DNA of 64,000 bases from Fibrobacter sp. (lineage in GTDB: Bacteria > Fibrobacterota > Fibrobacteria > Fibrobacterales > Fibrobacteraceae). Below the pieces are notes generated by a model. That model did not search any database. It was not told the origin of the DNA and was given only the letters and a program-made list of their open reading frames with translations. The DNA is taken from assembly GCA_024398815.1 (NCBI GenBank), contig JAKSIL010000002.1, positions 61,778 through 125,777 of the forward strand, in the 5' to 3' direction. A program made the translations under genes and the position numbers. Within the stretch, counting starts at the first letter, position 1; each line of letters begins with the position of its first letter. Of the stretch, positions 55,345 through 63,506 are shown piece by piece.

Positions 55345-56837
55345 CAGTTCAACAAGAAACATTCCCGCGCCCGTTTAACGAAAACTACGATTTGATAGGA
55401 ACATTGGGCAAGGGCGGCATGGGCCTGGTTTACAAGGCTCTTGACAAGAAACTGAAGCGAGAAGTCGCCTTCAAAATTTTGGACTCGTCTTCCGATGACG
55501 AAGCCATCCAAAGATTTTATCTTGAAGCCCAGGCCATGAAGGAACTGGACCATCAGAACATCGTTCATGTTTTCGACTTCGGTAAGCAAAACAACCAGCT
55601 GTTCATCGCCATGACCTACGTAAAGGGTTACTCCCTTTCGGACGTCCTTGAAAAACGCAGACAGCTCCCCTTCGACGCCATCGAACTCGTCATCAAGCAA
55701 ATTGCACGCGGTCTTCTTTACGCCCATTCCAAGGGAATCGTACACCGTGACGTGAAGCCCTCGAACATCATGCTCACCCGCGACAACCGCGTGTACGTGA
55801 TGGACTTCGGCATTTCGTACATTCAAGAAATGGAGAAGGACAGGCTCACCAAAACGGGCATGACGATGGGCACCCCCGAATACATGAGTCCGGAACAGTG
55901 CCACGGCGACGAAGTGACCATGCAATCCGACATTTACAGCATGGGCGTCATCTTGTTCGAAATGACTTGCGGCAGACTTCCTTTCGAAGGCGCGAGACCA
56001 GTCGAAATCGCCATCAAGCATGTGCAGGAAGAACCGCCCGACCCGAAGCAGTTCCGTTCCGGCATGCCGCACGGGCTTTCGGAACTCATCCTGAAATGCC
56101 TCAAAAAGAAACTGAACGAGCGCTTCCACGACATGCAGGAATTCCTGGATGCCTGCGACCAAGTTTTCCCGCAAAAGGAACACCACAAATCGCCCCGCAT
56201 TACAGGCAAACGCCATTCCCTTTTAAAGCGCAATTCCATAACCGAAGCCGCCACGCGTCTTCCGGCACGAGTGAGGATTATCCGCAGAAGACTCACGGCA
56301 CTCGCCATTTCGCTATTCCCGCTGCTCATCCTCTTGATGATTCTCCTGATGCTCACGCACAAACCCGAAAGCACCATCCGAGAAATGGAATGGAGCGAAG
56401 CCTTGGGCAACTACGAAGAAACAGTCATCGAGCCCGATGGCCCCAGCAGCTACCCCCTCAAGAATCTTACCGACGGCGAACTCAACACGGCCTGGTTGAA
56501 CTCCATGCCTGCGAAGCCGCAAAATCCGGTACTCACGCTGTATTTCGACAACAACACCCTTATCACCCATATCGGTTTCGCCATCGGATACCAGAAATCC
56601 ATCGACGATCCGTTTGGCGACAGATTCCGCGTTTTCAAAAAGCCGAAAAAAGTGACTCTCGAAACCAAGGATGGTTTCAAACAGACCATAAAGTTTGAAA
56701 ACATCAAGGGTATGCAGTACCCGAAAATCCAGGCCATGGAAACCACCGAAATCAAGATTTACCTCGACGAAGTTTACGAAGCCGAGAACAAGGATTTCGC
56801 CATATCTGAAATTCGTTTGTTAGGAATGGAGCTTTAA
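55341..56837 (+). CDS. Membrane Ser/Thr protein kinase with C-terminal extracytoplasmic domain
   Basis: A 498-residue Hanks-type kinase. The kinase domain (~15-280) has GKGGMGLVYKA, AFKIL (ATP lysine), HRDVKPSN, MDFGIS and GTPEYMSPEQ, all intact. A basic juxtamembrane segment leads to one transmembrane helix (~316-337). The outer part (~350-498) looks like a discoidin/F5-8-type or NADase-type glycan-binding beta-sandwich (NLTDGELNTAWLNS, FDNNTLITHIGFAIGY). It overlaps the FHA-ABC gene and is followed immediately by yraN (TAATG). Confidence 0.92.
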   Translation: MTVQQETFPRPFNENYDLIGTLGKGGMGLVYKALDKKLKREVAFKILDSSSDDEAIQRFYLEAQAMKELDHQNIVHVFDFGKQNNQLFIAMTYVKGYSLSDVLEKRRQLPFDAIELVIKQIARGLLYAHSKGIVHRDVKPSNIMLTRDNRVYVMDFGISYIQEMEKDRLTKTGMTMGTPEYMSPEQCHGDEVTMQSDIYSMGVILFEMTCGRLPFEGARPVEIAIKHVQEEPPDPKQFRSGMPHGLSELILKCLKKKLNERFHDMQEFLDACDQVFPQKEHHKSPRITGKRHSLLKRNSITEAATRLPARVRIIRRRLTALAISLFPLLILLMILLMLTHKPESTIREMEWSEALGNYEETVIEPDGPSSYPLKNLTDGELNTAWLNSMPAKPQNPVLTLYFDNNTLITHIGFAIGYQKSIDDPFGDRFRVFKKPKKVTLETKDGFKQTIKFENIKGMQYPKIQAMETTEIKIYLDEVYEAENKDFAISEIRLLGMEL

Positions 56838-57235
56838 TGAAATCCAATTCACATTCCGCAAACCGAAGCAAAGGGAACTTTATCGAGAACCACGCCACCG
56901 CGTACCTCATGCGTGAAGGTTACCAGGTTCTCGCCCGCAACTACGCTTACCGCGGAGGCGAACTCGACATTGTCGCTAAAGACAACGACACGATAGTTTT
57001 CGTCGAAGTCAAGTCGGTATGGAGCAACGGCCAAGGCAATCCGGCCACCCGCGTGAATGCCGCCAAGCAAAAAAAAGTGTGGAAAACGGCCTGTCACTTT
57101 TTGTGTACGCAAATAAAGAATCTTGACCAAAAGAGCCGTTTTGACGTTTTGTCGATAAGGGCCTACGAGCATCCTCTACGCTTCAGCCATTTCAAGAACG
57201 CCTTCGAGGGAACCCAAGTCATTCCGGAGTGTTAA
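56837..57235 (+). CDS. YraN/UPF0102-family nuclease-fold protein
   Basis: A 132-residue protein of the PD-(D/E)XK-like YraN family. It begins with a short basic leader and then shows GNFIENHATAYLMREGYQVLARN-type family spacing. The catalytic-site pattern is GGELDIVAKDNDTIVFVEVK (Glu-Asp...ExK). Cellular role in bacteria is unclear, often placed near DNA-recombination genes. Its ATG lies in the kinase stop context (TAATG). Confidence 0.9.
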   Translation: MKSNSHSANRSKGNFIENHATAYLMREGYQVLARNYAYRGGELDIVAKDNDTIVFVEVKSVWSNGQGNPATRVNAAKQKKVWKTACHFLCTQIKNLDQKSRFDVLSIRAYEHPLRFSHFKNAFEGTQVIPEC

Positions 57236-57236
57236 A

Positions 57237-57833
57237 ATGCGTTTTGAAGTACATCCAGAAAATCCGCAAGCAAGAATCGTAAAACTCGCCGCGGCGGCCC
57301 TTGAAGACGACGCCCTTGTCCTCTACCCGACGGAATCCGGATACGCCATCGGCTGCAACGCCGAATCCCCCAAGGCCATCCACAAGCTGTATGCACTCAA
57401 GAAACCCATGAAGAAATTTTTCATGGCACTCATCGTCCCCGACATTCGTTCGGCAACAGACTACGCACGCATCGACAATTTCGCATTCAATGTCATGAAG
57501 CCAAGAGTCCCCGGGCCCTACACCTTCATTTTGCCGGCAGACCCGCATATCGCCCGCAGGCTCGACGTCAAGCGCCCAGAAATTGGCATCCGCATGCCAA
57601 CGCATCCGTTTTTCAAGGAACTTTTCCAGCACTTCGACAAGCCCATCTTGAGCACGGCGGCGAAACTCAGCGAAGAGGACATCTACGAAGTCGATGAACT
57701 TTGGGACACATTCCAGCATTCCGTCGACATGATGGTGGACTGCGGAAACATCGACATCCATCCGACGAACATCATAAGTCTCGTGAACAGGAACGAAATC
57801 GAAGTCATTCGCGGAGAACTTCTAGACCCGTAA
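57237..57833 (+). CDS. Sua5/YciO/YrdC-family protein, YciO-like
   Basis: A 198-residue YrdC-fold protein starting 1 nt after the yraN stop. YPTESGYAIGC near 27 and VPGPYTFILPA near 92 mark the fold. YrdC/TsaC makes threonylcarbamoyl-adenylate for t6A. This protein has YciO-like length and a KKPMKKFFMALIVPD segment in place of the usual KRxxxKPL, so it may not be the t6A enzyme. tsaB is encoded 40 kb away in this window. Confidence 0.85.
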   Translation: MRFEVHPENPQARIVKLAAAALEDDALVLYPTESGYAIGCNAESPKAIHKLYALKKPMKKFFMALIVPDIRSATDYARIDNFAFNVMKPRVPGPYTFILPADPHIARRLDVKRPEIGIRMPTHPFFKELFQHFDKPILSTAAKLSEEDIYEVDELWDTFQHSVDMMVDCGNIDIHPTNIISLVNRNEIEVIRGELLDP

Positions 57834-57861
57834 ACAGCAATCGCCCGAATTGGCGAGACAA

Positions 57862-58308
57862 CTAGAAGAACACCCAGATGGCAATCCAAAACACCATCAG
57901 GCAAAATTCCATTTCGCGGTTGATCCTAGACAAAAAGCTGCTACCAAAAGCAATGCCGGCAATCGCCGTTATGCGAATCCACGGCATATCGAGCCCTCGA
58001 TAAAACAGGGAAATTCCAGCGAAGAATTCCACCCACAGCCAAGCCGTCTGCGCAAGCACGAGATAGCGTCTGCGTTTTCTCGGAAGTTCCGTCGTCGAGA
58101 AACAAAGGAACAGCGCCAGCATGCGGAACGGATAGTGTTCCATCTGCACAAGCGACATATCCGCAGCAAAAAACGTGTAGAAGCACGAGATTAACAAAAA
58201 GCCCAACAAAATAAGGCTTTCCTTGAGCATCGAGACCTTGTCACGCCACAAGAAACGGGCGCTCGCAAGCGCCAAGAGGCAAGCGAGAGCATTCATCAAC
58301 GGAGTCAT
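57862..58308 (-). CDS. Small membrane protein, last gene of the redox operon
   Basis: A 148-residue protein with about five hydrophobic helices (about residues 5-20, 30-45, 55-75, 85-105, 120-148) and no recognised motif. Its ATG overlaps the TGA of the NrfD-cytochrome gene, so it is almost certainly part of that complex or of its assembly. By position it could correspond to an accessory membrane subunit such as those of alternative complex III; sequence does not show this. Confidence 0.7.
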   Translation of the reverse strand: MTPLMNALACLLALASARFLWRDKVSMLKESLILLGFLLISCFYTFFAADMSLVQMEHYPFRMLALFLCFSTTELPRKRRRYLVLAQTAWLWVEFFAGISLFYRGLDMPWIRITAIAGIAFGSSFLSRINREMEFCLMVFWIAIWVFF

Positions 58309-60056
58309 TCTTCATCCTCCCCTGCTGACGAGGCTCGCGCAGAGTCCCTTTCTGCAAGAATGCGCATATACATAACAAGGTTCCGCGCCATGCCTTCGCT
58401 AATACGGCCTTCGTACGAATTCATGTTCACTCGTCCCTGCAAAATCACCTGCACCAGAGAATCTTCGCCAATGGAATCAAGCCTGTCTAGCGAAAGAGTC
58501 TGAGGAACGGGATAAAATTCACGAACGAACTTCTTATTGAATTTTCCGTCAATCCCATGGCACGTTGCGCAGCGGGAATCCCAAACGACATTGACGACGG
58601 AAACATTGTCGAGAAGCTGGGAACTTGTTTCTGCAGACGCCTTTTCGGGAACGGAACTTCCGCCTGCATAAAACGCACCGCACGCGCCCGCGAAAGCCAC
58701 AAGCAGCGAAACGACAACCCAGCGCACGGATTTCCGCGAAACAGTCCACAAGGCCCTCGACGTAAGAATCAGTGCCGCAACAAGCGCAATGATAGGGCCG
58801 AACAAAGGAAATACGTTCACCAGCCGAAGTTCAATGTTCACCTGGTCATTGGCGTTGAAAGTCCAAATGGAAAAAAGAATGGCCACAAGAATTCCGCAAA
58901 GCACGGGCAAACGCAAAATCCTGTACTCCGGAGTCGAAAGCGGCAAGAAATACTTGCGAGAAGCGGCCTCGAATTCGCTGTCCAGCGCTTCGCCAACCGT
59001 ATCCACGTCACCCATCAAAAGTTCATCATCTTCGATTCCCTTTTGCAACAGGCGTCGCAATCCATAAAAAGTAACGAGGAACATCCCAGCGCCAAAAGCC
59101 ACGAGTCCCAAGTCAATCCAACCGAACGTCTCCATGGTCGGCGAAACCAAATACACGCGCTCCAAAAGCATGCCGAGAAGAATCGAAAGCCAAAGCGACA
59201 CACACGCATAGCGATTTTCACGAACCCATTCCACAAAGAGCAGCTGAGGCAGCACTCCGGCAAAAACAAACGCACTGACGCAGAAGTTACCATTGATAAT
59301 AAAGTTCCAGACCCAAAAAGCACACATAAACCAGCTGCAGACGAGAGTCAATTTTTCAAGAACCCTTACACGATAATTTTCAAATGTCAATAAAAAATTC
59401 ACTAAGGCGAGTCCCGAGAATATGGCCCCCGCGATAAAATACAGCGGGAAAAACGCCCCCTGCCATTCCGGCACAAAGGTGCTCGCAAAATCAAGGCTCA
59501 CCACGGAATGCACCCAAAGCACCAGCGGGAACAAAATCCAGGCCATCGGGCGGCGAACTTTCTTTATCCAAGCTCTAGCTACAGCCACCGTCGGCAAATC
59601 GTCCTTCAAGGGATTCATGCAAAAATGGCTTACGAAGAACAACAGCGAAAGCACTCCGTACACAGCAATGCAGCAAAAATCCCACACCAGCGGAGAACGC
59701 ACATTCGAGATGTTTCCGCGGGCATCCCAGAACGGGGCCACCATGTAAAAATTTGCAATGACCCCGAGGTGCATCAGCGGCATGCAAACGGCCACGGCAA
59801 GACTGCACAGCGTCGACATTTCCGCCAAGAGAGCCGTACGCCTATCCATTTTCACATTCAACACAAGGAACGCAGCCGAGATAAGCGTACCGGCATGAGC
59901 AAGGCCAATCCAGAACACGAACAAACTAATCGGCACGCCCCAGAACGTCTGCGTATCGGTAAACCATTCCACAGGGCCACCGCAAAGCGAAACCCCCATG
60001 GCAACAAGCCCAGGGACAAGCAAAGCAAGACCTATGCAAAACAAAGCTCGGAACAC
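58305..60056 (-). CDS. NrfD/ActC-like quinone-interacting membrane subunit fused to cytochrome c
   Basis: A 583-residue fusion. Residues ~1-330 carry eight or more helices of NrfD/PsrC type, the quinone-binding anchor of many membrane oxidoreductases (helix start VPISLFVFWIGLAHAGTLIS). A hydrophilic loop (~335-375) and two further helices (~385-460) follow. The C-terminal ~100 residues are a periplasmic cytochrome c with heme site CATCH near 500 and a Met/Tyr-rich second half. Start is GTG, sharing one base with the upstream TAG. The fusion would pass electrons straight from quinol to heme. Confidence 0.88.
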   Translation of the reverse strand: MFRALFCIGLALLVPGLVAMGVSLCGGPVEWFTDTQTFWGVPISLFVFWIGLAHAGTLISAAFLVLNVKMDRRTALLAEMSTLCSLAVAVCMPLMHLGVIANFYMVAPFWDARGNISNVRSPLVWDFCCIAVYGVLSLLFFVSHFCMNPLKDDLPTVAVARAWIKKVRRPMAWILFPLVLWVHSVVSLDFASTFVPEWQGAFFPLYFIAGAIFSGLALVNFLLTFENYRVRVLEKLTLVCSWFMCAFWVWNFIINGNFCVSAFVFAGVLPQLLFVEWVRENRYACVSLWLSILLGMLLERVYLVSPTMETFGWIDLGLVAFGAGMFLVTFYGLRRLLQKGIEDDELLMGDVDTVGEALDSEFEAASRKYFLPLSTPEYRILRLPVLCGILVAILFSIWTFNANDQVNIELRLVNVFPLFGPIIALVAALILTSRALWTVSRKSVRWVVVSLLVAFAGACGAFYAGGSSVPEKASAETSSQLLDNVSVVNVVWDSRCATCHGIDGKFNKKFVREFYPVPQTLSLDRLDSIGEDSLVQVILQGRVNMNSYEGRISEGMARNLVMYMRILAERDSARASSAGEDEE

Positions 60057-60946
60057 TAGCGGCGACCTCGCATGTAAACCACGGACGGATCGAACTTTGC
60101 AATGCTCCTGGGCGCAAAAAGCTCTCTATGCTTCGCCGCCTTGACTAGAGGCGACTCCGGATCGAGCCAGTTTCCAAAAATGATTGCATTTCTAGGGCAA
60201 GCTTCGGCGCACGCCGTCTTCACGTTGCGACCACGCCATTCGTTGAACGGATGTTCCGCCTTGAAGCGCAAACGGTCGTTCTGCAACCGTTGCAGACACA
60301 TGGAGCATTTCTCCATCACGCCCTTTCCGCGAACAGGGACCTCGGCATTGAACTTGCGAAGCAGTCCGAGTTCTTCGGCATCGTTGTAGTTGAACTTGCG
60401 TGCCTTCTCAGGGCAGTTCGCACCACAGAATCGGCTTCCGGCGCAACGTTTGTACATCATGGCGCTCAAACCGTCGGGAGTGTGATTGGCAGCCCCCGTC
60501 GGGCAGACCTTTTCGCACGGAGCGTCTCCGCAGTGGGCGCACATGAAAGGCGCATCGCCGCGCATTTTTATCCAATGCATAAAGCGGTCTTTTTCGCGTT
60601 CTTCCTCAGTCACCAGGGGAATGTTGTTTTCGACAATGCAGGCCATGATGCACTTTCCGCAACCATTGCAGGCATCCAGGTCTATGGCCATTCCAAAGCG
60701 GTTTTGCAAATCGGCGTCCGACGCATTCAATATCGAGGGCATGGGAACTTTTACCAAGTCCAGGTTCTTTCCTCCACGCGCCATGGCTTTTTCCACTTCG
60801 TCTTCGAAATCCTTTAACGCAGGAATTGCACGGGACAAAGATTCATCCGACGAAGCTTTCCCCACAAAGGGAATCTTGCGGCATCCATACAGAAGCCCAG
60901 CCGCAGCCATCACCGAACAAACCTTTATAAACTCTCGTCTATCCAT
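60056..60946 (-). CDS. Periplasmic 4Fe-4S ferredoxin subunit (NrfC/HybA/ActB2-like), Tat signal
   Basis: A 296-residue iron-sulfur protein. The N-terminus DRREFIKV is a twin-arginine motif, followed by a hydrophobic stretch ending YGC (possible lipobox). Cysteine groups for about four clusters are visible: CNGCGKCIMAC, CAHCGDAPCEKVC, CAGSRFCGANC, CSMC and CAEACP. It should relay electrons between the NrfD-type subunit and the cytochromes. The usual partner with a molybdopterin-like large domain is absent here. Confidence 0.88.
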   Translation of the reverse strand: MDRREFIKVCSVMAAAGLLYGCRKIPFVGKASSDESLSRAIPALKDFEDEVEKAMARGGKNLDLVKVPMPSILNASDADLQNRFGMAIDLDACNGCGKCIMACIVENNIPLVTEEEREKDRFMHWIKMRGDAPFMCAHCGDAPCEKVCPTGAANHTPDGLSAMMYKRCAGSRFCGANCPEKARKFNYNDAEELGLLRKFNAEVPVRGKGVMEKCSMCLQRLQNDRLRFKAEHPFNEWRGRNVKTACAEACPRNAIIFGNWLDPESPLVKAAKHRELFAPRSIAKFDPSVVYMRGRR

Positions 60947-60965
60947 TCTCTACAACCTGTAATAA

Positions 60966-61520
60966 CTATCTGTGACAAGCCGCGCAATAGGTCGCTGCCC
61001 TTTTGAAATTTCGGGACGCATCCGTTTCGCCACGATGGCAAGCCAGGCATGTCCGCATATCGAACTTTTCGCCGCCATACGAATCACTTTTGTAATTTCC
61101 ATGGCATTCGTCGCAAGAAACTCCGGCAACCGTGTGGACTCCATGGTGGAACTGCACATGGTCTGGCAACATAGACTTTTTCACCCAGGGTTCTGACGGA
61201 GCGACGGAAAGGGCGGAATCCAAAGTTTCAATACCGGGATTCTCGGTCAAAGGCAATCGATGGCAGTCTATGCAATCGGACTTGGACGGCATGTAGGCGT
61301 GTGCCGCCGTCTTGGCTCCCGTATGGCAGTGGGCGCAATCCAAGCCAATGGAATCTCCATGGAGAGCATGCTTAAAAGCTATCGCCGTCGCATTTCCTCC
61401 GGCATCCGACAACGAAGCCTGCAATGAAGTCGACTGCGGAGAAGACGGCTGCGCGAGCATAAAATCGGCGAGCAAAAAGGCGAATATGGCCCCAAGAACT
61501 GTAACGGCAAAATACTTCAT
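60966..61520 (-). CDS. Pentaheme c-type cytochrome, membrane anchored
   Basis: A 184-residue protein with an N-terminal hydrophobic anchor or signal (residues ~5-25) and five CxxCH heme sites: CAHCH, CIDCH, CDECH, CLACH and CAACH. The pattern matches class III/c7-like and ActA/QrcA pentaheme or multiheme subunits that sit on the periplasmic face. The last heme site is at the very C-terminus. The FeS gene follows after 20 nt. Confidence 0.9.
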   Translation of the reverse strand: MKYFAVTVLGAIFAFLLADFMLAQPSSPQSTSLQASLSDAGGNATAIAFKHALHGDSIGLDCAHCHTGAKTAAHAYMPSKSDCIDCHRLPLTENPGIETLDSALSVAPSEPWVKKSMLPDHVQFHHGVHTVAGVSCDECHGNYKSDSYGGEKFDMRTCLACHRGETDASRNFKRAATYCAACHR

Positions 61521-61527
61521 AACGCAG

Positions 61528-61893
61528 TTACTTGGGCCTCCCTGGATCGTCAGGATTTTTCAGAATGTACAGGAGCCAGGACGTCATCATCTTGGCCTGT
61601 TCCTCCGTAAGAGGATTTATATCCATGGCCGGCCACACATCGGGATTTTGAGGCGTAGGCTTCATCAGGTACTTGACCATGGCCTCGGGATTTTCGGCAT
61701 AATGCTCAACATTGTCATGCATGGGCGGTGCGGCAAACTTGCGGGCCCAGCGATGGCAGCCCTTGCACTCGTTGTCGAAAAATTCCTTAGCGTCTTTCTT
61801 GAGTTCTGGAGTCACCTGGGGCAGCACAAAGACGTCTGCGGCAAACAGCGCGCAAACCAGCAAAAACACAAGTCCAAAAGCCCGGAATTTCAC
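61528..61893 (-). CDS. Monoheme cytochrome (heme-binding domain protein)
   Basis: A 121-residue protein with a signal peptide (residues ~1-19) and one CxxCH site (CKGCH near 44). The C-terminal helix has methionines (AKMMTSWLL) that could provide the axial ligand. It heads the redox operon. The start is GTG; TATATT lies 6 nt upstream and there is no Shine-Dalgarno. The pentaheme gene follows 7 nt later. Confidence 0.87.
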   Translation of the reverse strand: MKFRAFGLVFLLVCALFAADVFVLPQVTPELKKDAKEFFDNECKGCHRWARKFAAPPMHDNVEHYAENPEAMVKYLMKPTPQNPDVWPAMDINPLTEEQAKMMTSWLLYILKNPDDPGRPK

Positions 61894-61899
61894 GTTTTA

Positions 61900-61905
61900 A
61901 ATATA
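61900..61905 (-). promoter_or_regulatory. TATATT box 6 nt before the redox operon
   Basis: On the minus strand: TATATT, TAAAAC, GTG. A GTG start at leaderless spacing. Confidence 0.5.
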
Positions 61906-61962
61906 TGTTTTTATTCAAGGCGGAGTGGAACGCTCGGCAGATTTTTACCCGCTAACTTTTTC

Positions 61963-61968
61963 TAAATT
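61963..61968 (+). promoter_or_regulatory. TAAATT box 7 nt before mntP
   Basis: TTTTTC-TAAATT, AAATCGC, ATG. Confidence 0.5.
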
Positions 61969-61975
61969 AAATCGC

Positions 61976-62530
61976 ATGACGCTCGTAGAAATCATCATCA
62001 TCGCAATAGTCGAGGCCATGGACTGTTTTGCCGTTTCCATCAGTACCGGGCTCTGCAAGACAGGCATAAAATACCGCCGCGCCTTGCTGCAATCGGTATC
62101 CTTTGGCGTATTCCAGGGCGGCATGACTTTGCTTGGATATTTCTTGGGGCAGTTCGCCGAACGCTGGTTCGAGTCCGTCGGCACGGCTATCGCCTGCGGC
62201 ATCTTGTGCGTCCTGGGCGCACGCATGATCTGGGGCGCCACGCACGACAGCGGCGAAGAAGCCACGGCGAAAGCCGCCAACCTTTCCTTTGCGAACATCC
62301 TACTTTTGTCCATCGCCACAAGTATCGACGCCTTCGCTGTTGGCATTTCGTTCGCATTCATCAACGCGAACATGGTAACGGCAACCACAGCCATCGCCAT
62401 CGCAAGTTTTGTCATGGGCGTCATCGGATTTGAAATCGGCAGGCACACGGCAAAGCGTTTAACGACGAAAATCCCAGAAATCGTCGCGGGAATCATCCTG
62501 ATTGGAATCGGCGTGAAGATGGTACTTTAA
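61976..62530 (+). CDS. mntP: MntP-family manganese efflux pump
   Basis: A 184-residue membrane protein with six helices and an internal duplication. The conserved acidic sites are in AMDCFAVSIS (residue ~15) and SIDAFAVGIS (~108), the hallmark of MntP. It exports Mn2+ from the cytoplasm. Reading is open 51 nt further upstream, but the upstream residues are hydrophilic and the TAAATT box sits before this ATG. No yybP-ykoY riboswitch could be drawn in the 82-nt upstream gap. Confidence 0.93.
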   Translation: MTLVEIIIIAIVEAMDCFAVSISTGLCKTGIKYRRALLQSVSFGVFQGGMTLLGYFLGQFAERWFESVGTAIACGILCVLGARMIWGATHDSGEEATAKAANLSFANILLLSIATSIDAFAVGISFAFINANMVTATTAIAIASFVMGVIGFEIGRHTAKRLTTKIPEIVAGIILIGIGVKMVL

Positions 62531-62542
62531 AGGACGTCTATA

Positions 62543-62548
62543 TATATT
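62543..62548 (+). promoter_or_regulatory. TATATT box 6 nt before the TPM gene
   Basis: TATATT, TCCAGT, ATG; it lies 12 nt after the mntP stop. Confidence 0.45.
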
Positions 62549-62554
62549 TCCAGT

Positions 62555-63256
62555 ATGAGACGACTCCAATTCATCATTCTGGTCATGCTGGCTTTTTTTG
62601 CGGCGTCCAATGCCGCATACCATCCAACCATACATCATAGCCACAACACCAGGCAACATTACAAAACGGAAGAAGGCTTTTTGCCGGAGTATCCGAGATA
62701 CACGTCCGTCTACAGCGAGCGCGATTACCTGACCGCGGAACAACTAACTTTTTACCACAGAATGACCGTCAAGACATTTGACGACGCTAACGTCAGCATC
62801 ATAAGCGCGGTCATCGAGAAAACAGGAAACATTCGGGCGCAAGGGTTCGCGAAGGACCTCGCAACCGCGTGGAAACGTTGGCAAAAAGAAGGCCGGTACA
62901 TCTTCATTTTCTACTTCGTGGATGAAAAATACACATACATTGAAATCGGCGACGGCGTCAAGCACATCATTACCGAAGAAACCCTCGACAGCCTCAGGGC
63001 GAATATCTACGAACCGAAACTGCAGAGAAACCGAATCGGCGAAGGCATCCTCGGCCTCGCCCACTCCTTCGCAGAAACCTTCTACCAGAAAGAACTCAAG
63101 AAACCTTTCGAAATAAACAAGGCGGACATCCCCGAAGAAGGCAACCACATCTACCACGATCTCGCGGGAGTCCTGTTCTTCTTGATGTTCGCGGGCGTCC
63201 TCGTGATATTCACCGCCGCATATAAGCAAAAGCGCAAAAAGCAGGCACGCAAGTAA
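62555..63256 (+). CDS. TPM-domain (Psb32/MOLO-1 family) membrane protein
   Basis: A 233-residue protein with a signal peptide (residues ~1-20), a TPM domain (~55-170; LTAEQLTFYHRM, then EKTGNIRAQGFAKDL and YTYIEIGDGVKHIIT, EGILGLAHSFAETF) and a C-terminal transmembrane helix (~205-225) with a basic Lys/Arg tail. TPM domains have been proposed to act as phosphatases or membrane-protein quality factors; function here is unknown. The cas1 remnant begins directly after its stop. Confidence 0.88.
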   Translation: MRRLQFIILVMLAFFAASNAAYHPTIHHSHNTRQHYKTEEGFLPEYPRYTSVYSERDYLTAEQLTFYHRMTVKTFDDANVSIISAVIEKTGNIRAQGFAKDLATAWKRWQKEGRYIFIFYFVDEKYTYIEIGDGVKHIITEETLDSLRANIYEPKLQRNRIGEGILGLAHSFAETFYQKELKKPFEINKADIPEEGNHIYHDLAGVLFFLMFAGVLVIFTAAYKQKRKKQARK

Positions 63257-63260
63257 AGCG

Positions 63261-63506
63261 GGTGAGGAAAAACGTAGTGGCGACACGACAAACAGCGAAG
63301 GACACGCCACGCAAATCTACTGGAAGGAACTCATGGGCAAAGGATTCGTCCGCGATTGTTTCGGAGAATACCCAAACAGCAAAGAGCCCTTCGGAGAACA
63401 GATGGTACAACTAGGCACCTGCCTCACCTACACGGCAGCCTCCGTCGCAAAATTCTTCGCAGGCGAAACCAAGGCACTCGCCTACCCGAGGGTCGTATGT
63501 GGATAA
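63261..63506 (+). pseudogene. cas1: Truncated, internally deleted cas1 (type II-like)
   Basis: In the frame ending at the TAA 63504-63506, the peptide reads SGDTTNSEGHA, YWKELMGKGFVRD, then GEYPN, and then jumps to a C-terminus like that of Cas1 (LTYTAASVAKFFAGETKALAYP). The N-terminal ~150 residues are missing, and so is the segment between the metal-binding Glu region and the C-terminal tail (about 100 residues, estimated from family length). The frame stays open through the junction. The cas1/cas2 overlap is kept (cas2 ATG lies 7 nt before the cas1 stop). This cannot make a working integrase. Confidence 0.82.

Noticed and set aside
61894..61975. Manganese (yybP-ykoY) riboswitch before mntP
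   Set aside because: The gap is only 82 nt, lacks the paired conserved loops, and mntP appears leaderless.
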